Positions 40,241-49,682 of a stretch of DNA of 64,000 nt are shown piece after piece; the stretch's first letter is position 1, and each line of letters opens with the position of its first letter. A program made the position numbers and the translations under genes. Source of the stretch: Saprospiraceae bacterium (GTDB lineage: Bacteria > Bacteroidota > Bacteroidia > Chitinophagales > Saprospiraceae); the NCBI GenBank assembly GCA_016709995.1, contig JADJLQ010000002.1, positions 186,001 through 250,000 of the forward strand, in the 5' to 3' direction. The notes under the pieces were generated by a model. The model had not been told where the DNA came from and ran no database searches. It saw nothing but the letters and a program-made list of their open reading frames with translations.

Positions 40241-40324
40241 GATTGGGCAAAAAATAAAGTACGCAGTACAACTCTTTAAAAACTGAAAACCGTTTTGAAA
40301 CAGTTGTACTGCGACTACCCAATC
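40241..40324. repeat. Large 84-nt imperfect hairpin in an intergenic gap
   Basis: Outer arms GATTGGG (40241-40247) and CCCAATC (40318-40324) enclose perfect 12-bp inner arms CGCAGTACAACT (40262-40273) and AGTTGTACTGCG (40302-40313), and a central AAAAC-C-GTTTT. The internal loops are uneven (14 and 4 bases). It may be a terminator-like or repetitive palindromic element, or a small transposon remnant. The rest of 40148-40515 holds nothing recognised. Confidence 0.55.
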
Positions 40325-40515
40325 TAGACAAACGAAAGGTATAAGGTCAGCATGCATCGATTGATCCTATCTACCTGACTATAAAAAAAATTACTTTATG
40401 TGGGTTGGTGGGAGCAGAATTCCTCCCAAACAGTATGATCACTGCTTTGAAATAATAATTTTTTTTTCGATATTTACCATGTTTCGTATTTCCCCAATAT
40501 CCAATTCTTTTCTTT

Positions 40516-41268
40516 TTGTCTAAGATTTTATATTTTTTCGGTTTAATATTGCTTTCTTCACTTTGCTGGGGTCAGAATGAAGAAGCGATCCAGGCAGACA
40601 GACCCGATCAAAGTGATGGTATTCATATATTAAACCCTGGTTCGTTCCAGCTTGAGACAGGCTTCATTTTTGAGCATACGGACAAAAAACTCTACGACAT
40701 AATACAATCTACCCTACTTCGATATGGAGTTGGCCCCAATTGGGAATTTCGTATATTGATCAACGAAGGATTTATCAGTGATGATGCGTTTAAAACTCCC
40801 TCGTTTGGTCTTGATCCGATATCAATAAGTGCCAAAGTGGCTCTCCTCAGCCAACAACAAATTATACCTGCCATCACCTTAGTTACCTATTTACAATTAC
40901 CCTTTGCAGCTTCTAAAAAAAATAAAGTCGATTATTATGCTCCTACAGTATTATTGGCTTTTGAAAACGAAGTGAATTCTCGTTTTGTTTTGGGATATAA
41001 TATCGGCATCAGCTGGGATGGTATTGAAAAAAAACCGGAATATCTGGCCACCCTTTCTTTGGGGTATGGATTGTCTTACCGGTGGTCTTTTTTTGGCGAA
41101 TATTTTTCAAGTTTTAGACCGCTCAAGTTGACTAACCACAATATTGATTTCGGAGCATCTTACCTGCTATCATCAGATCTATTGCTTGACTTCGCAGTAG
41201 GGTACTCATTTTTGGTACCAGGCAATACTTCTTTTGAGACATTTGGTCTAACTTATCTTTTCCGATAG
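40516..41268 (+). CDS. Outer-membrane transporter-like protein (phenol MetA-like family)
   Basis: A 250-residue exported barrel-type protein; signal peptide MSKILYFFGLILLSSLCWGQ. IQADRPDQSDGIHILNPGSFQLETGFIFE is the hallmark opening of the family found in MetA-pathway phenol-degradation outer-membrane proteins, followed by many amphipathic strands. The start codon appears to be TTG at 40516. An ATG at 40479 is one frame off (its frame ends at a TAA just after 40516), so a missing or extra base there is possible. Confidence 0.75.
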   Translation: MSKILYFFGLILLSSLCWGQNEEAIQADRPDQSDGIHILNPGSFQLETGFIFEHTDKKLYDIIQSTLLRYGVGPNWEFRILINEGFISDDAFKTPSFGLDPISISAKVALLSQQQIIPAITLVTYLQLPFAASKKNKVDYYAPTVLLAFENEVNSRFVLGYNIGISWDGIEKKPEYLATLSLGYGLSYRWSFFGEYFSSFRPLKLTNHNIDFGASYLLSSDLLLDFAVGYSFLVPGNTSFETFGLTYLFR

Positions 41269-41344
41269 TTTACGGGAGCTTATACAAATCGGTCTTCAAC
41301 CAATACCAGTAAAAACAAAATTGAAAGGAAATCAGCCATTCTGA

Positions 41345-42106
41345 TCAAGGTACTCTATCCAAATCTTTTATTTGTTTTTTATAAGCCTTCGGCAGAAACA
41401 TAGATTTTAAAAACCAATCCATGCCGATCTTGCGACTCAATTTGTAGCTGCTCAATAATGGTGGCAGCCATGAACTGCTTTCAAGGCCTAATTTTTTACT
41501 TGCAGCAGCAGGCACCACCAATTTCTGAGCTTCGATCAATAAATTATATCTCAAGCCTCCCAGGTGTTTTTTATATTGATGAAATAAGTCGGTGGTATAT
41601 TCACTCATCGCAAGATCCTCGCTCATATGGACCTCCCGTGCTACGCACCAATCATTATAACCGGTCGGTAAAGATTTTAAACCCATGCGCAAACCCATTC
41701 GATGAAACACATCGTACAATTCTTCTTTTTCTACGGCTGTCATTTTTCTTTCTAATAATTCGAATGAGGCTTGAGAATAATGAATCAGCATAAAGAGTAC
41801 ATCACGATAAGCCCAGTCAGGGATCTGGTGACCACGCTTGTTTTCAACAGCGGCATGTATCGCACTGATCTGATCGATAGTTTTAAAGGCTGCCTCTTCT
41901 TCGGAGAATACAATCCCGCGTGCATAATTCATCGTAGAACACAGCCTGCCCAAAGGATCACCCGGTAGTGTGCCGGTAAAATACAGCCAATCCACAGCCT
42001 TATTTAAAGCAAACTCCGCGGCTGCTCCTGCAAATACAAATAAGACCGTATCTCCTTTGCCCCAGATAGTCCGAACGATAGAAGTGGGTTCTACAAAATA
42101 TTTCAT
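41345..42106 (-). CDS. Oxygenase MpaB-like / DUF2236 family protein
   Basis: ATG 42106 (MKYFVEPTSIVRTIWGKGDT) fits the family start better than 42181, which lies inside the neighbouring gene. The 253-residue protein shows SIVRTIWGKGDTVLFVFAGAAA, DPLGRLCSTMNYARGIVFS and many helices, as in the MpaB-type DUF2236 group, whose characterised members bind heme b and oxidise lipids or rubber. The fold is probable, the substrate unknown. Confidence 0.75.
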   Translation of the reverse strand: MKYFVEPTSIVRTIWGKGDTVLFVFAGAAAEFALNKAVDWLYFTGTLPGDPLGRLCSTMNYARGIVFSEEEAAFKTIDQISAIHAAVENKRGHQIPDWAYRDVLFMLIHYSQASFELLERKMTAVEKEELYDVFHRMGLRMGLKSLPTGYNDWCVAREVHMSEDLAMSEYTTDLFHQYKKHLGGLRYNLLIEAQKLVVPAAASKKLGLESSSWLPPLLSSYKLSRKIGMDWFLKSMFLPKAYKKQIKDLDRVP

Positions 42107-42150
42107 ACCTGCAAAGTAAAGGGAAGTGATGGAGGATAATGGAATGTCTG

Positions 42151-45081
42151 TTAAAACAAAGGCTGGTACCTTGGCTTCCACAGCCGGTCATAAGTGATAC
42201 CAACCCGCAGCAGCATACTCATGCCCGGTTCCTTTGTCTCTGATACCTTTCCCTTGAAAAAATAAAAATCGGCGCCTACTGATAGAGAAAGTTCATCCAC
42301 AAGCGGCACCAGTATTTCGTGGATCATATTGTATTTGAGAGCAAGGTCGCGATTGGTGTCCTGGCTGGAATTAAAAAAATAGGTGGCTTCATTGCGCAGA
42401 GAATAGACGACGCCCCCATGACCTATCGGATAAGACCCCTGAGCACGACCTGTGAATCCAAACTGTGCTTTGTCCTGTGCAAAATCCTGCTCCAGGATAG
42501 AGGCCAATTCAATATTTTTCCAATGTCTCCAGGGATTACGGGTAAACCCAATGACACCGCGAAGTGCCTGTTGTTTATAATTTGATTCAAAAGATACCGG
42601 ATTGATCGTAGGGGTGAATTCGGTATCATATTGTCCCCGGATAAATGGTTTCAGCACACCCTTTGTTTTGTACTTATAGGTCAAATCCAACTTAATATCA
42701 TCGTCGGACTCTGTAATCTGCTGGACGGTTTTGGAGATTTCTGCATTTTGTTTGGCATAAGCCAGGGTCAGTCCAAGATTCAGAGAAGAGTGTTGACCAT
42801 CTATCGTGGCCCTAAACTGTCCACTGGCTCCGATCACCCAGGAATTGGTGGCGGTGATTCTGCTTTCAGGTACTGCGCCATATCCATCACTATTATATTT
42901 TCTGTTGTAGGAAGTCCATAAGGTAGGCCTGTCAAAATTAAATATAAGAAGCCTTTCGTAAATAGGATCAGGCATCAACCGGTCTGCGATGGCATCAAGG
43001 TATTTTTTTTCTCCTTTATATGTCCGGCGAAGTCGAAGAAGTTCATTTAATACATAGGTGCGCAGGGATAGGGTATTTTTATCAGGATCAGGCAGGAGAA
43101 GCCCATCCTGATCCACCATAAAATATTTTCTCACCCGTCGGGAATCAGTAAAATCCGATGCCCGTATGCCCTCAAAAATTACATCTGTAGTCGCGACACG
43201 ATAATAAGCGGCAGGGTCAATTGGTCTTCCCATCACCCTGCAATGCGCCTGGTACCAGTCTGTTGACAAGGAAGGAAGTCCAACCCCTGAGGAGGCAAGG
43301 GTAGAGGCAGAAGGTCTCGATAGCCCGCTCATGATCAGATCACCATGTACATCGTCAGCCAGCAATTTGAGTAGTGAACTGCCCTTGACATCACAGAGGA
43401 TAATGTCTTCTTCTACACCCAACCAGGATTGTACCTCGTCCTCGTGTAGTTTTCCTATCAAAGGTGGAAATAATGGAAATCTCCGCAAAATCGTCAGCTC
43501 AGTAGGGCCGGCTTTTCGGAGCAACCTGGCTATAAATTCCTCCCATAATTTTTGAGAGACACGACCTTGCTGTGTGATTGCATCAAAATTCTTAAGATCA
43601 GGATTGCGTCCAAGTATGTCTATAAATGCCGGAAAAAGCAGTTCGCCTTTAGGTTTAGTCTTACGGTCACCTTGAGCCAGGATATCACGATGCATCACAG
43701 TATCGATGGGTGTGCGGTCAGTGACCGGGAGCACAGAATGATCTATTTTGCTGAGCAACATCCCGGGTGTAAATTTTAACCTGAGATGCCCGACACCAAC
43801 CCCATTGGCAAAAGAGCGGGTGATCAGTGAAGGAGCCCCGGTGCTTTGTCGATGAGCCTGAGCTAAAGTGATCGATTGTTGTATAGGATTAAGGCTCCAG
43901 TTTTTTTGCAAATCGGCGATGATCACATCTATCCCGTCTACCTCCTGGGCTAACAAAGCATGATCCATCGGATCCATATTGGACAATACAATGATGGCCT
44001 GTACTTTTTCTTGTCGTAAAACCCGGATTTCGGATCTGGCCGATTCGATGGCGGAAACAAAACGAAAATCTTCCAGGCTTTTCTTGGATAAGTCACCTTG
44101 TAATGTGGGATCTACCAATCCAATAAAGCCAATTTTTACGGGGCCATATGTTTCGATCAGGTGCCGGTCAAATAAAGTACTGTCTTTAGATTTGACATTG
44201 GTTGCTAGAAATCTGAGGTGTGGAAATTCTTTTTTTAATGAAATCAAGGTGTCCGCACCAAGAAATAACTCAAAATGATAGGGGACGGATATCGTGTAAC
44301 CCATTTGATCCAATAAAGTATAGTTGAGCCTGGCCAGATCCTTAGCGCCCATGCCAAACTGTCCGGCAATGTGTCCAAGATCTATCAGGGTTTTTAAAGG
44401 GAGATCGCGAGTGGTTTTCTTTAATACTTCAGACCGCACCACTATTTCGCCCAGGTTAAAAGGTAATTCGAACAATCTGCCACCATCGCCGATATCGACC
44501 CTATTGACCTCACCTTTGGTCCATAGTAGCGGATCACTGAGCCATTCAGCCTCAGGCATCTCGAGAATATAGGCCTGGTGATCTCCTTTAATGGTAATAC
44601 TATAGATTGTGACTATGGTTTGAACCAGGTCAGGAAAATCCAACGGCTGTCGTTGATTCCTTTTCAATAAATCGAGCATATCAGGTGTATTGCGATACGG
44701 GTCCTGTACCAAAACCACATTTTGAGTAATGAAAGCTCGTTGGTTCGCATATTTTACCGCACCTTCTTTGAGCGATAGTATGAGCTCCAGTTCATTGCCT
44801 TTGGGCTCATCAGAAGGTAAAAATACGACCAGGCCGGGTGCTCGCCAACAGGCATGGCTTACCAGTTTAAAAGGCAGGTTTTCAGCATTGGATTGTTCTG
44901 TAACCAGTTCGTGCTCTCGCTGCGACCGAAAGACACCCAATGCGCCCAGGCTGCGCCCGGTATACAATAGGGAGATTTCGATAGAGCTATCTTTTTGGGA
45001 TAAATTGGCATCGTTTTGCGCGCAGATGGCAGGTCTAATTAATAGACTATAGGCCAGGATCAATAATACACAAAGGCGCAT
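42151..45081 (-). CDS. 5'-nucleotidase-like protein fused to a C-terminal outer-membrane barrel
   Basis: A 976-residue exported protein (signal peptide to AICAQN). Residues about 35-480 resemble the UshA metallophosphatase core in outline (ISLLYTGRSLGAL, RFLATNVKSKDSTLF, VKIGFIGLVDPT, QEVDGIDVIIADLQ), but the metal-binding DxH, GNHE and GHTH residues are altered. Residues about 500-650 resemble the 5'-nucleotidase C-domain (WLGVEEDIILCDVKGSSLLKLL, RPIDPAAYYRVATTDVIFEG). From about 700 to the end are beta strands finishing GITYDRLWKPRYQPLF, with terminal Phe, like an outer-membrane barrel. Probably a surface-anchored, perhaps non-catalytic, binding protein. Confidence 0.7.
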   Translation of the reverse strand: MRLCVLLILAYSLLIRPAICAQNDANLSQKDSSIEISLLYTGRSLGALGVFRSQREHELVTEQSNAENLPFKLVSHACWRAPGLVVFLPSDEPKGNELELILSLKEGAVKYANQRAFITQNVVLVQDPYRNTPDMLDLLKRNQRQPLDFPDLVQTIVTIYSITIKGDHQAYILEMPEAEWLSDPLLWTKGEVNRVDIGDGGRLFELPFNLGEIVVRSEVLKKTTRDLPLKTLIDLGHIAGQFGMGAKDLARLNYTLLDQMGYTISVPYHFELFLGADTLISLKKEFPHLRFLATNVKSKDSTLFDRHLIETYGPVKIGFIGLVDPTLQGDLSKKSLEDFRFVSAIESARSEIRVLRQEKVQAIIVLSNMDPMDHALLAQEVDGIDVIIADLQKNWSLNPIQQSITLAQAHRQSTGAPSLITRSFANGVGVGHLRLKFTPGMLLSKIDHSVLPVTDRTPIDTVMHRDILAQGDRKTKPKGELLFPAFIDILGRNPDLKNFDAITQQGRVSQKLWEEFIARLLRKAGPTELTILRRFPLFPPLIGKLHEDEVQSWLGVEEDIILCDVKGSSLLKLLADDVHGDLIMSGLSRPSASTLASSGVGLPSLSTDWYQAHCRVMGRPIDPAAYYRVATTDVIFEGIRASDFTDSRRVRKYFMVDQDGLLLPDPDKNTLSLRTYVLNELLRLRRTYKGEKKYLDAIADRLMPDPIYERLLIFNFDRPTLWTSYNRKYNSDGYGAVPESRITATNSWVIGASGQFRATIDGQHSSLNLGLTLAYAKQNAEISKTVQQITESDDDIKLDLTYKYKTKGVLKPFIRGQYDTEFTPTINPVSFESNYKQQALRGVIGFTRNPWRHWKNIELASILEQDFAQDKAQFGFTGRAQGSYPIGHGGVVYSLRNEATYFFNSSQDTNRDLALKYNMIHEILVPLVDELSLSVGADFYFFKGKVSETKEPGMSMLLRVGITYDRLWKPRYQPLF

Positions 45082-45511
45082 TGGCTAGATAAAAAATAGA
45101 AGACTTTGGCTAAGATAAAGAATCTGAACTTTCCGGCTGTGCAAAAAACCATAACTGGAAATAATATTGGATAAAACAGCTACCGCGAAAATAAATCATC
45201 CAAAATGACTTCACGCTGTATTAGCACTTTGTAACATGCATTATCGCTGCTGCCAAAAGTGGTGATTTAAGGTGATGAAAATGTTTTTGTTTTCTTTGAT
45301 TTTAGTAAATCGGGCCACATACTTGCGAAGCAAGGGAGAGACTTTATTTAATCCTTTGGATAGGATATAAGATCAAATTTATCAGCCAAAGTATCTGCTT
45401 TTTTATCCGTTTTGGCTGTATGGGGCCTTAATTTATATATAAAAAGCATCTGGTTAGCACGCATTAGTCTAACCGGAGAGAAGAAAAAATGCTTACTGAA
45501 TGTCGGTCTCG
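45082..45511. other. Intergenic region without recognised features
   Basis: 430 bases between the divergent 3' end of the 158-codon membrane gene and the start of the nucleotidase-like gene. No open frame of note, no clear hairpin and no repeat was seen. It presumably holds the promoter of the leftward nucleotidase-like gene. Confidence 0.4.
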
Positions 45512-45988
45512 TCAGGTATGTGGTTTATAAAAAGTCTTTGTCCTCCAGGCTATCGGTAGACCGACACACAATATTAATATAATAGCAGCTTTTGCCGCTT
45601 CTTTCACATTGATAGGGCTGACAGGTACTTTCCAGGCTGAAAGTGGCAGAATCAATAAATTCATCACAGCCCAAATAAAGATGCCGTAAATCAGTGCATT
45701 TAGCCACACCGATCGATGCAAAAAATTAATGTGTGGATAGAGCAAATAAAAAAACACAGTCCAGCATCCGGTAATAATAAAATGAAATAAACCTCCTTGC
45801 ACATTCATCAAAAGGCTACCGTCAAGGGCCTCTCCACCATGCACCCCACCAGCGATATATTCAAGGATCTTCACAGGAAAGGTTCTCCTGATCATCATAT
45901 AGGACATCACAGCACCGACCAGATCGAGCATGCCGGAAATCGCTGTGGTTATTATTATCGATCTAACCAGTCCAGGATATTTATTCAT
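45512..45988 (-). CDS. Four-helix membrane protein, third gene of the PycTM-like operon
   Basis: A 158-residue protein with four helices (about residues 10-30, 66-87, 93-115, 128-147) and a cytosolic loop before the last (SAWKVPVSPINVKEAA). It resembles small membrane proteins annotated DUF1440-like, but no firm family is claimed. It starts seven bases after the stop of the second Pycsar-effector-like gene and probably shares its transcript. Confidence 0.6.
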   Translation of the reverse strand: MNKYPGLVRSIIITTAISGMLDLVGAVMSYMMIRRTFPVKILEYIAGGVHGGEALDGSLLMNVQGGLFHFIITGCWTVFFYLLYPHINFLHRSVWLNALIYGIFIWAVMNLLILPLSAWKVPVSPINVKEAAKAAIILILCVGLPIAWRTKTFYKPHT

Positions 45989-45995
45989 AGCACAA

Positions 45996-46568
45996 TTAAA
46001 ACTTAGCCTTTAAAAATAACATGACCAGCAGCAAGCCGATCATGACACAAAGCAGGTAGAGTGCTTTACCGTAATAAAAAAACTTTTGTTTGGTGATACT
46101 GCTCAGATTGTGGATCTGCAACAGGAGTTCGTCATAGTGAACAGCGCGGGGAGATTCTCTGAATAATTTGATATAGGCTGATGTGGGCATACTGGCAATT
46201 TCACCAAAAAAATACAATTTTTTACTTTGTACATCCGGTTTGCTTTTTACATGGGCAGCTACGGTTTTTACACTGTAATAAATGAAAGGTATCATACAAA
46301 GCATAAAAACCACAAAACAAATTTTGAAGGCCAGTGATTCAGCTTTAAAATCATCTGTACTTTCGATGACGATAGAGAGTATCAAACCTGCAATAACAAA
46401 AAGCAAATTAATTTTGTAATCTGCAAATTGGATGGAAGATTGCAGAGTCATATAAACATTCCAGGGCACAAATGATTCGTCACACGAACCCAGTATACTG
46501 TCTTTTTCGTCCAGCGGATAATAAGAATTGTGCTGGGGATCGTTTTTGTTGTTTGCTACTACTTCCAT
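45996..46568 (-). CDS. Pycsar effector-like membrane protein (DUF5706-like), copy B
   Basis: A 190-residue protein built as copy A: soluble N-terminus, then SIQFADYKINLLFVIAGLILSIV (helix 1), a second helix AFKICFVVFMLCMIPFIYYSVKTVAA, a cytosolic part with KLYFFGEIAS, DELLLQIHNLSSITKQKFFYYGKAL and a last helix. The FADxKxNLLFxIAG, FFG and QIxNLSxI.K.K patterns match the 2TM domain of PycTM effectors (DUF5706). Its start at 46568 shares one base with the stop of copy A. No nucleotide cyclase gene adjoins. Confidence 0.65.
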   Translation of the reverse strand: MEVVANNKNDPQHNSYYPLDEKDSILGSCDESFVPWNVYMTLQSSIQFADYKINLLFVIAGLILSIVIESTDDFKAESLAFKICFVVFMLCMIPFIYYSVKTVAAHVKSKPDVQSKKLYFFGEIASMPTSAYIKLFRESPRAVHYDELLLQIHNLSSITKQKFFYYGKALYLLCVMIGLLLVMLFLKAKF

Positions 46569-47110
46569 TATAAAACAGCTTTAAGCATGATCAGCACCAT
46601 GAGCAGGCAGATCAGTACACAAAGTAAATAAAGCGCCTTGGTATAATTTTCAAATTTCCTTTTAGCGATATGACTTAAATTATGGATTTGAAGCAAGAGT
46701 TCATCGTAATGTTCTCTTTTGGCCTCCATTTTAAATCGTTCGATGTATTGACTTGCCTGCATGGTCAGGATATCACCAAAAAAATACAGTTTATTGGACG
46801 GGACATCCGCTTTGTGTTTAGTAGAAGCGGCTACTGTCTTGATACTATAATACATAAAAGGAATCATGATGAGCAAAAACAAAACAAAGACAATTTTATA
46901 TGGAAGGCTCTCTTCTTTAAACGTATCTGCATCTGCCATCACGATGGAGAAAATGATACCGGCTATGACAAAAAGTAAATTGACTTTATTATCTGCAAAT
47001 TGAATCGAAGATTGCAGGTTCATATAGATAGACCAGGGCACAAACGATTCGTCGTAGGCATACAGGATGTTGGGATCCCTTGGGTCTGGTGGTGGTTTAG
47101 GACTAGGCAT
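46568..47110 (-). CDS. Pycsar effector-like membrane protein (DUF5706-like), copy A
   Basis: A 180-residue paralogue of copy B, first of the three-gene operon. N-terminus is proline-rich (MPSPKPPPDPRD), followed by SIQFADNKVNLLFVIAGIIFSIV, a second helix IVFVLFLLIMIPFMYYSIKTVAA, the cytosolic segment SNKLYFFGDILTM and HYDELLLQIHNLSHIAKRKFENY, and a C-terminal helix. In Pycsar systems such proteins damage the membrane after sensing cCMP or cUMP; here a cyclase partner is missing, so a defence role is only suggested. Confidence 0.65.
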   Translation of the reverse strand: MPSPKPPPDPRDPNILYAYDESFVPWSIYMNLQSSIQFADNKVNLLFVIAGIIFSIVMADADTFKEESLPYKIVFVLFLLIMIPFMYYSIKTVAASTKHKADVPSNKLYFFGDILTMQASQYIERFKMEAKREHYDELLLQIHNLSHIAKRKFENYTKALYLLCVLICLLMVLIMLKAVL

Positions 47111-47193
47111 ATGCTATTAACTACTGTAAATATAGGATATTCTCCTGCTGTTTTTAAATAGCTGTTTTTAGATTAAAACAATAGCAGGGCCGG

Positions 47194-49035
47194 TTATCTG
47201 AGTAAAAGTATATCACCGGCCAGGTTTACAGTTTCGTCATTGATAAGCACGATATCCACTTTGTAGAGATAGATACCCTGATCGGCCGGTAGTCCATGAC
47301 GAGTTCCATCCCAACCTTGTGTAAGATCATTGGGGAATAAATTTTTTGCTTCATATACTACACCACCAAATCGATCAAAAATCATAAAGGAGGAGATTCC
47401 CTTGACGATGTTTTTATTGGTCAGGGGTAAAAAATAATCATTAATGCCATCGCCATTTGGAGTAAAAATATTGGGCGCAAAGGTTTTGACCACATTGTCG
47501 ACTATCACCTGGATACTATCTGAAGCCAGGCATCCCCGTTCTGACCGGGCCACCCACTTGAGCGTGGAAGTCTTATAGGGTATATACGGATCTCCATCAC
47601 AGGAAAGATCACATATGACCTGGCCTTCAAACCAAAACTGCCCGGATACCGTAGGTAAGGTTGAAGAGGCATGCAGTATGACCTCCTGTCCGAGTATAAG
47701 ATGCAAGTCATCTCCGAGGTCAACCAGGTAAGGGGGTGGCTCGACCAGTTGTATCGTGTCTTTAAGGTTACAGCCATATCGATCAATCACTTTTAATACA
47801 TAGGACCCATCCGATAAGTTGTTAAAATTGTTATTGACAGGTGCCAGGTTATTTAAGAAACTAGTGTAGGGAGGGTAACCTTTGTAAATATTATTTATAG
47901 AAACAGATCCATCCGATTTTTTTTGGCAGGATGGAGAGGTGACCGTGCGGTCTATCATGATTTTATTATCTGGTATGACCTCCAATCTCAAAGTGATGAT
48001 ACTATCGCAGCCAATAGAGGATTGGAGTGAATCTACGTAAATACCGGTCCGCGTATAGGTCTTTTTGCCAAAAGTATAGACCATTCCATCACAGATCGTA
48101 TCAGCATAATTGTAAAATTTAGGCTGGACAAAAATGACTTTGGTGTTGGAGATAATGCGACATTTTGAATTGACCAGGTTTTGTGGAGTAGCAGCCAATA
48201 GATATCTATAGTAATAATATCCTGCTTTTAAATTAGTATGTCGAAAACTCACATTTTGTCCGACATTGGTCCAGTCGTTTTGACCGTTTTGACTGATCTG
48301 CCATTGAATGGCGGGATTGGGATATTGGCTGCCCTCTATGGTAGCATTTAATGTAATTGGATTGCCGTCTTCACAGATATTTTCTGTTTTCTCGGGGAGT
48401 ATAAGGGCTTGTGGCCCGCAAGCCCTAAAAGATATATTATCAATAGCGAGATCATTTCCATTGCCACCGGGAGCATTGTTTCGCAAAGTCAGTTTTAGTG
48501 AAAACTGTCCAGGTTTCGTGGTAAACGTAAAACCGGCCGTATTCCATTTTTCACTTTGAGGAATGTCTCCTGTATTGTATTTGACCACATCGTCTAACAG
48601 GAAAGACACATTTGGAAAGGTATGATCCGTAATGACTGTGCGCACCATATTGATCACATCAGCAGAAAACGCATACAGGGTATTTTCACAAAGACCCGTC
48701 ACCGTCTGTTCATAAAATATGCCGGGAGTATAACTGGCATTAATCACCATCATATACCCATCAGGGTCGGGGCTATTGTCTTTGATTCCTATCCAGGTGG
48801 GATACTTATTGGACCAGTCAGAATTATTAGTAATCAGGTAGACTCCATCAGGTGGTGGAGTAAAGGAACCATAAATATAGCCTGGTGCGATTTTAGGATC
48901 CGGTGTGAGAATATTGGCAGTCCCACGACCAAAGTCTCCGTTGGTAAAAATATTTTCGCCTAGGTTGCCTGAGCAAGATTGACTCTGGCTATCCAAGGTT
49001 TGACAGCATATCACCAGCAGTATGATTAATCTCAT
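47194..49035 (-). CDS. Secreted protein with gliding-motility C-terminal domain (type IX secretion, type B sorting)
   Basis: ATG 49035 precedes a signal peptide (MRLIILLVICCQTLDSQS). The 613-residue protein has an N-terminal galactose-binding-like region (GENIFTNGDFGRGTANI ... LAIDNISFRACG), Ig-like segments, CDGMVYTFGKKTYTRTGIY and CQKKSDGSVSINNIYKGYPPY repeats typical of Bacteroidota surface proteins, and the C-terminal sorting domain FAPNIFTPNGDGINDYFLP ... FDRFGGVVYEA ... GWDGTRHGLPADQGIYLYKV. It should be exported by type IX secretion and held on or released from the cell surface. Confidence 0.93.
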   Translation of the reverse strand: MRLIILLVICCQTLDSQSQSCSGNLGENIFTNGDFGRGTANILTPDPKIAPGYIYGSFTPPPDGVYLITNNSDWSNKYPTWIGIKDNSPDPDGYMMVINASYTPGIFYEQTVTGLCENTLYAFSADVINMVRTVITDHTFPNVSFLLDDVVKYNTGDIPQSEKWNTAGFTFTTKPGQFSLKLTLRNNAPGGNGNDLAIDNISFRACGPQALILPEKTENICEDGNPITLNATIEGSQYPNPAIQWQISQNGQNDWTNVGQNVSFRHTNLKAGYYYYRYLLAATPQNLVNSKCRIISNTKVIFVQPKFYNYADTICDGMVYTFGKKTYTRTGIYVDSLQSSIGCDSIITLRLEVIPDNKIMIDRTVTSPSCQKKSDGSVSINNIYKGYPPYTSFLNNLAPVNNNFNNLSDGSYVLKVIDRYGCNLKDTIQLVEPPPYLVDLGDDLHLILGQEVILHASSTLPTVSGQFWFEGQVICDLSCDGDPYIPYKTSTLKWVARSERGCLASDSIQVIVDNVVKTFAPNIFTPNGDGINDYFLPLTNKNIVKGISSFMIFDRFGGVVYEAKNLFPNDLTQGWDGTRHGLPADQGIYLYKVDIVLINDETVNLAGDILLLR

Positions 49036-49277
49036 TCGATCATCCAATATATTTCCTTTTTACGAGATAAGGCGGAGTTTACCAGGATTTACTGAGTCCA
49101 AAGACGATCAAACCTTATTCAAATTAACTTTATCGAAATTGTTATCAACAGAATTTAGCTAATGAATTAAAAAAGACCACCAAAATGGTGTTTATAAGCC
49201 CAGGTGATGACTGTAGTGGTATTTAATGACAAAGATCATTGTGAATCAACACCTTAGAAAGTACCTTGCTCATCAAT

Positions 49278-49634
49278 ATGGTATCAGACATTAAGAGCGC
49301 GCATGTATTATTTATTATAGGTGTGACCACTATAGTCATCGGAGCCATAGATCCGCTGGAAGGGTCAGTCCTCATAATCCCTGGCTCCTTGTTGTTATCG
49401 TATCTCACCTATAAGAGCAGAGATAGGATGAGGAAAGGCTATTTATTGGCGAGTCTCCTTATAGTATTTGGTACCTCGTGCATGTTTTATTTTTCCTATC
49501 TGGGTGGCATCGGAGCCGGCTCATCCTTGAGTTGGTGGTATGGATTATTGATCCTGCCTTATCCACTTGGATGGATCCTCACTATTACATTATTGATAAT
49601 CAATCTTTTGTATGTAAAACACCAAAAATTTTAA
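49278..49634 (+). CDS. Small four-helix membrane protein, unknown
   Basis: ATG 49278 (MVSDIKSAHVLFIIG); an upstream TTG at 49266 is less likely. About 118 residues with four hydrophobic helices and a short basic loop (SRDRMRKGY). No family recognised. It precedes the sulfur cluster in the same direction but is separated from it by a promoter-like region. Confidence 0.5.
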   Translation: MVSDIKSAHVLFIIGVTTIVIGAIDPLEGSVLIIPGSLLLSYLTYKSRDRMRKGYLLASLLIVFGTSCMFYFSYLGGIGAGSSLSWWYGLLILPYPLGWILTITLLIINLLYVKHQKF

Positions 49635-49637
49635 AAT

Positions 49638-49675
49638 GATACATAAATACATAGAAATATATATATCTTTGTATC
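49638..49675. promoter_or_regulatory. Possible ArsR operator flanking the sulfur-cluster promoter
   Basis: GATACA (49638-49643) and its reverse complement TGTATC (49670-49675) enclose 26 AT-rich bases that include the -7 element and end eight bases before the ArsR start. A repressor bound here would block the promoter. Only six bases per arm are conserved, so this is tentative. Confidence 0.35.
49664..49671 (+). promoter_or_regulatory. Bacteroidota -7 element of the sulfur cluster
   Basis: TATCTTTG matches TAnnTTTG and lies 11 bases before the ArsR start at 49683, giving a very short leader, common in this phylum. Confidence 0.45.
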
Positions 49676-49682
49676 TCTAATT

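Noticed and set aside
40241..40324. Hairpin as an integron attC site
   Set aside because: Arms read GATTGGG/CCCAATC and lack the RYYYAAC/GTTRRRY core; no integrase or cassette array is near.
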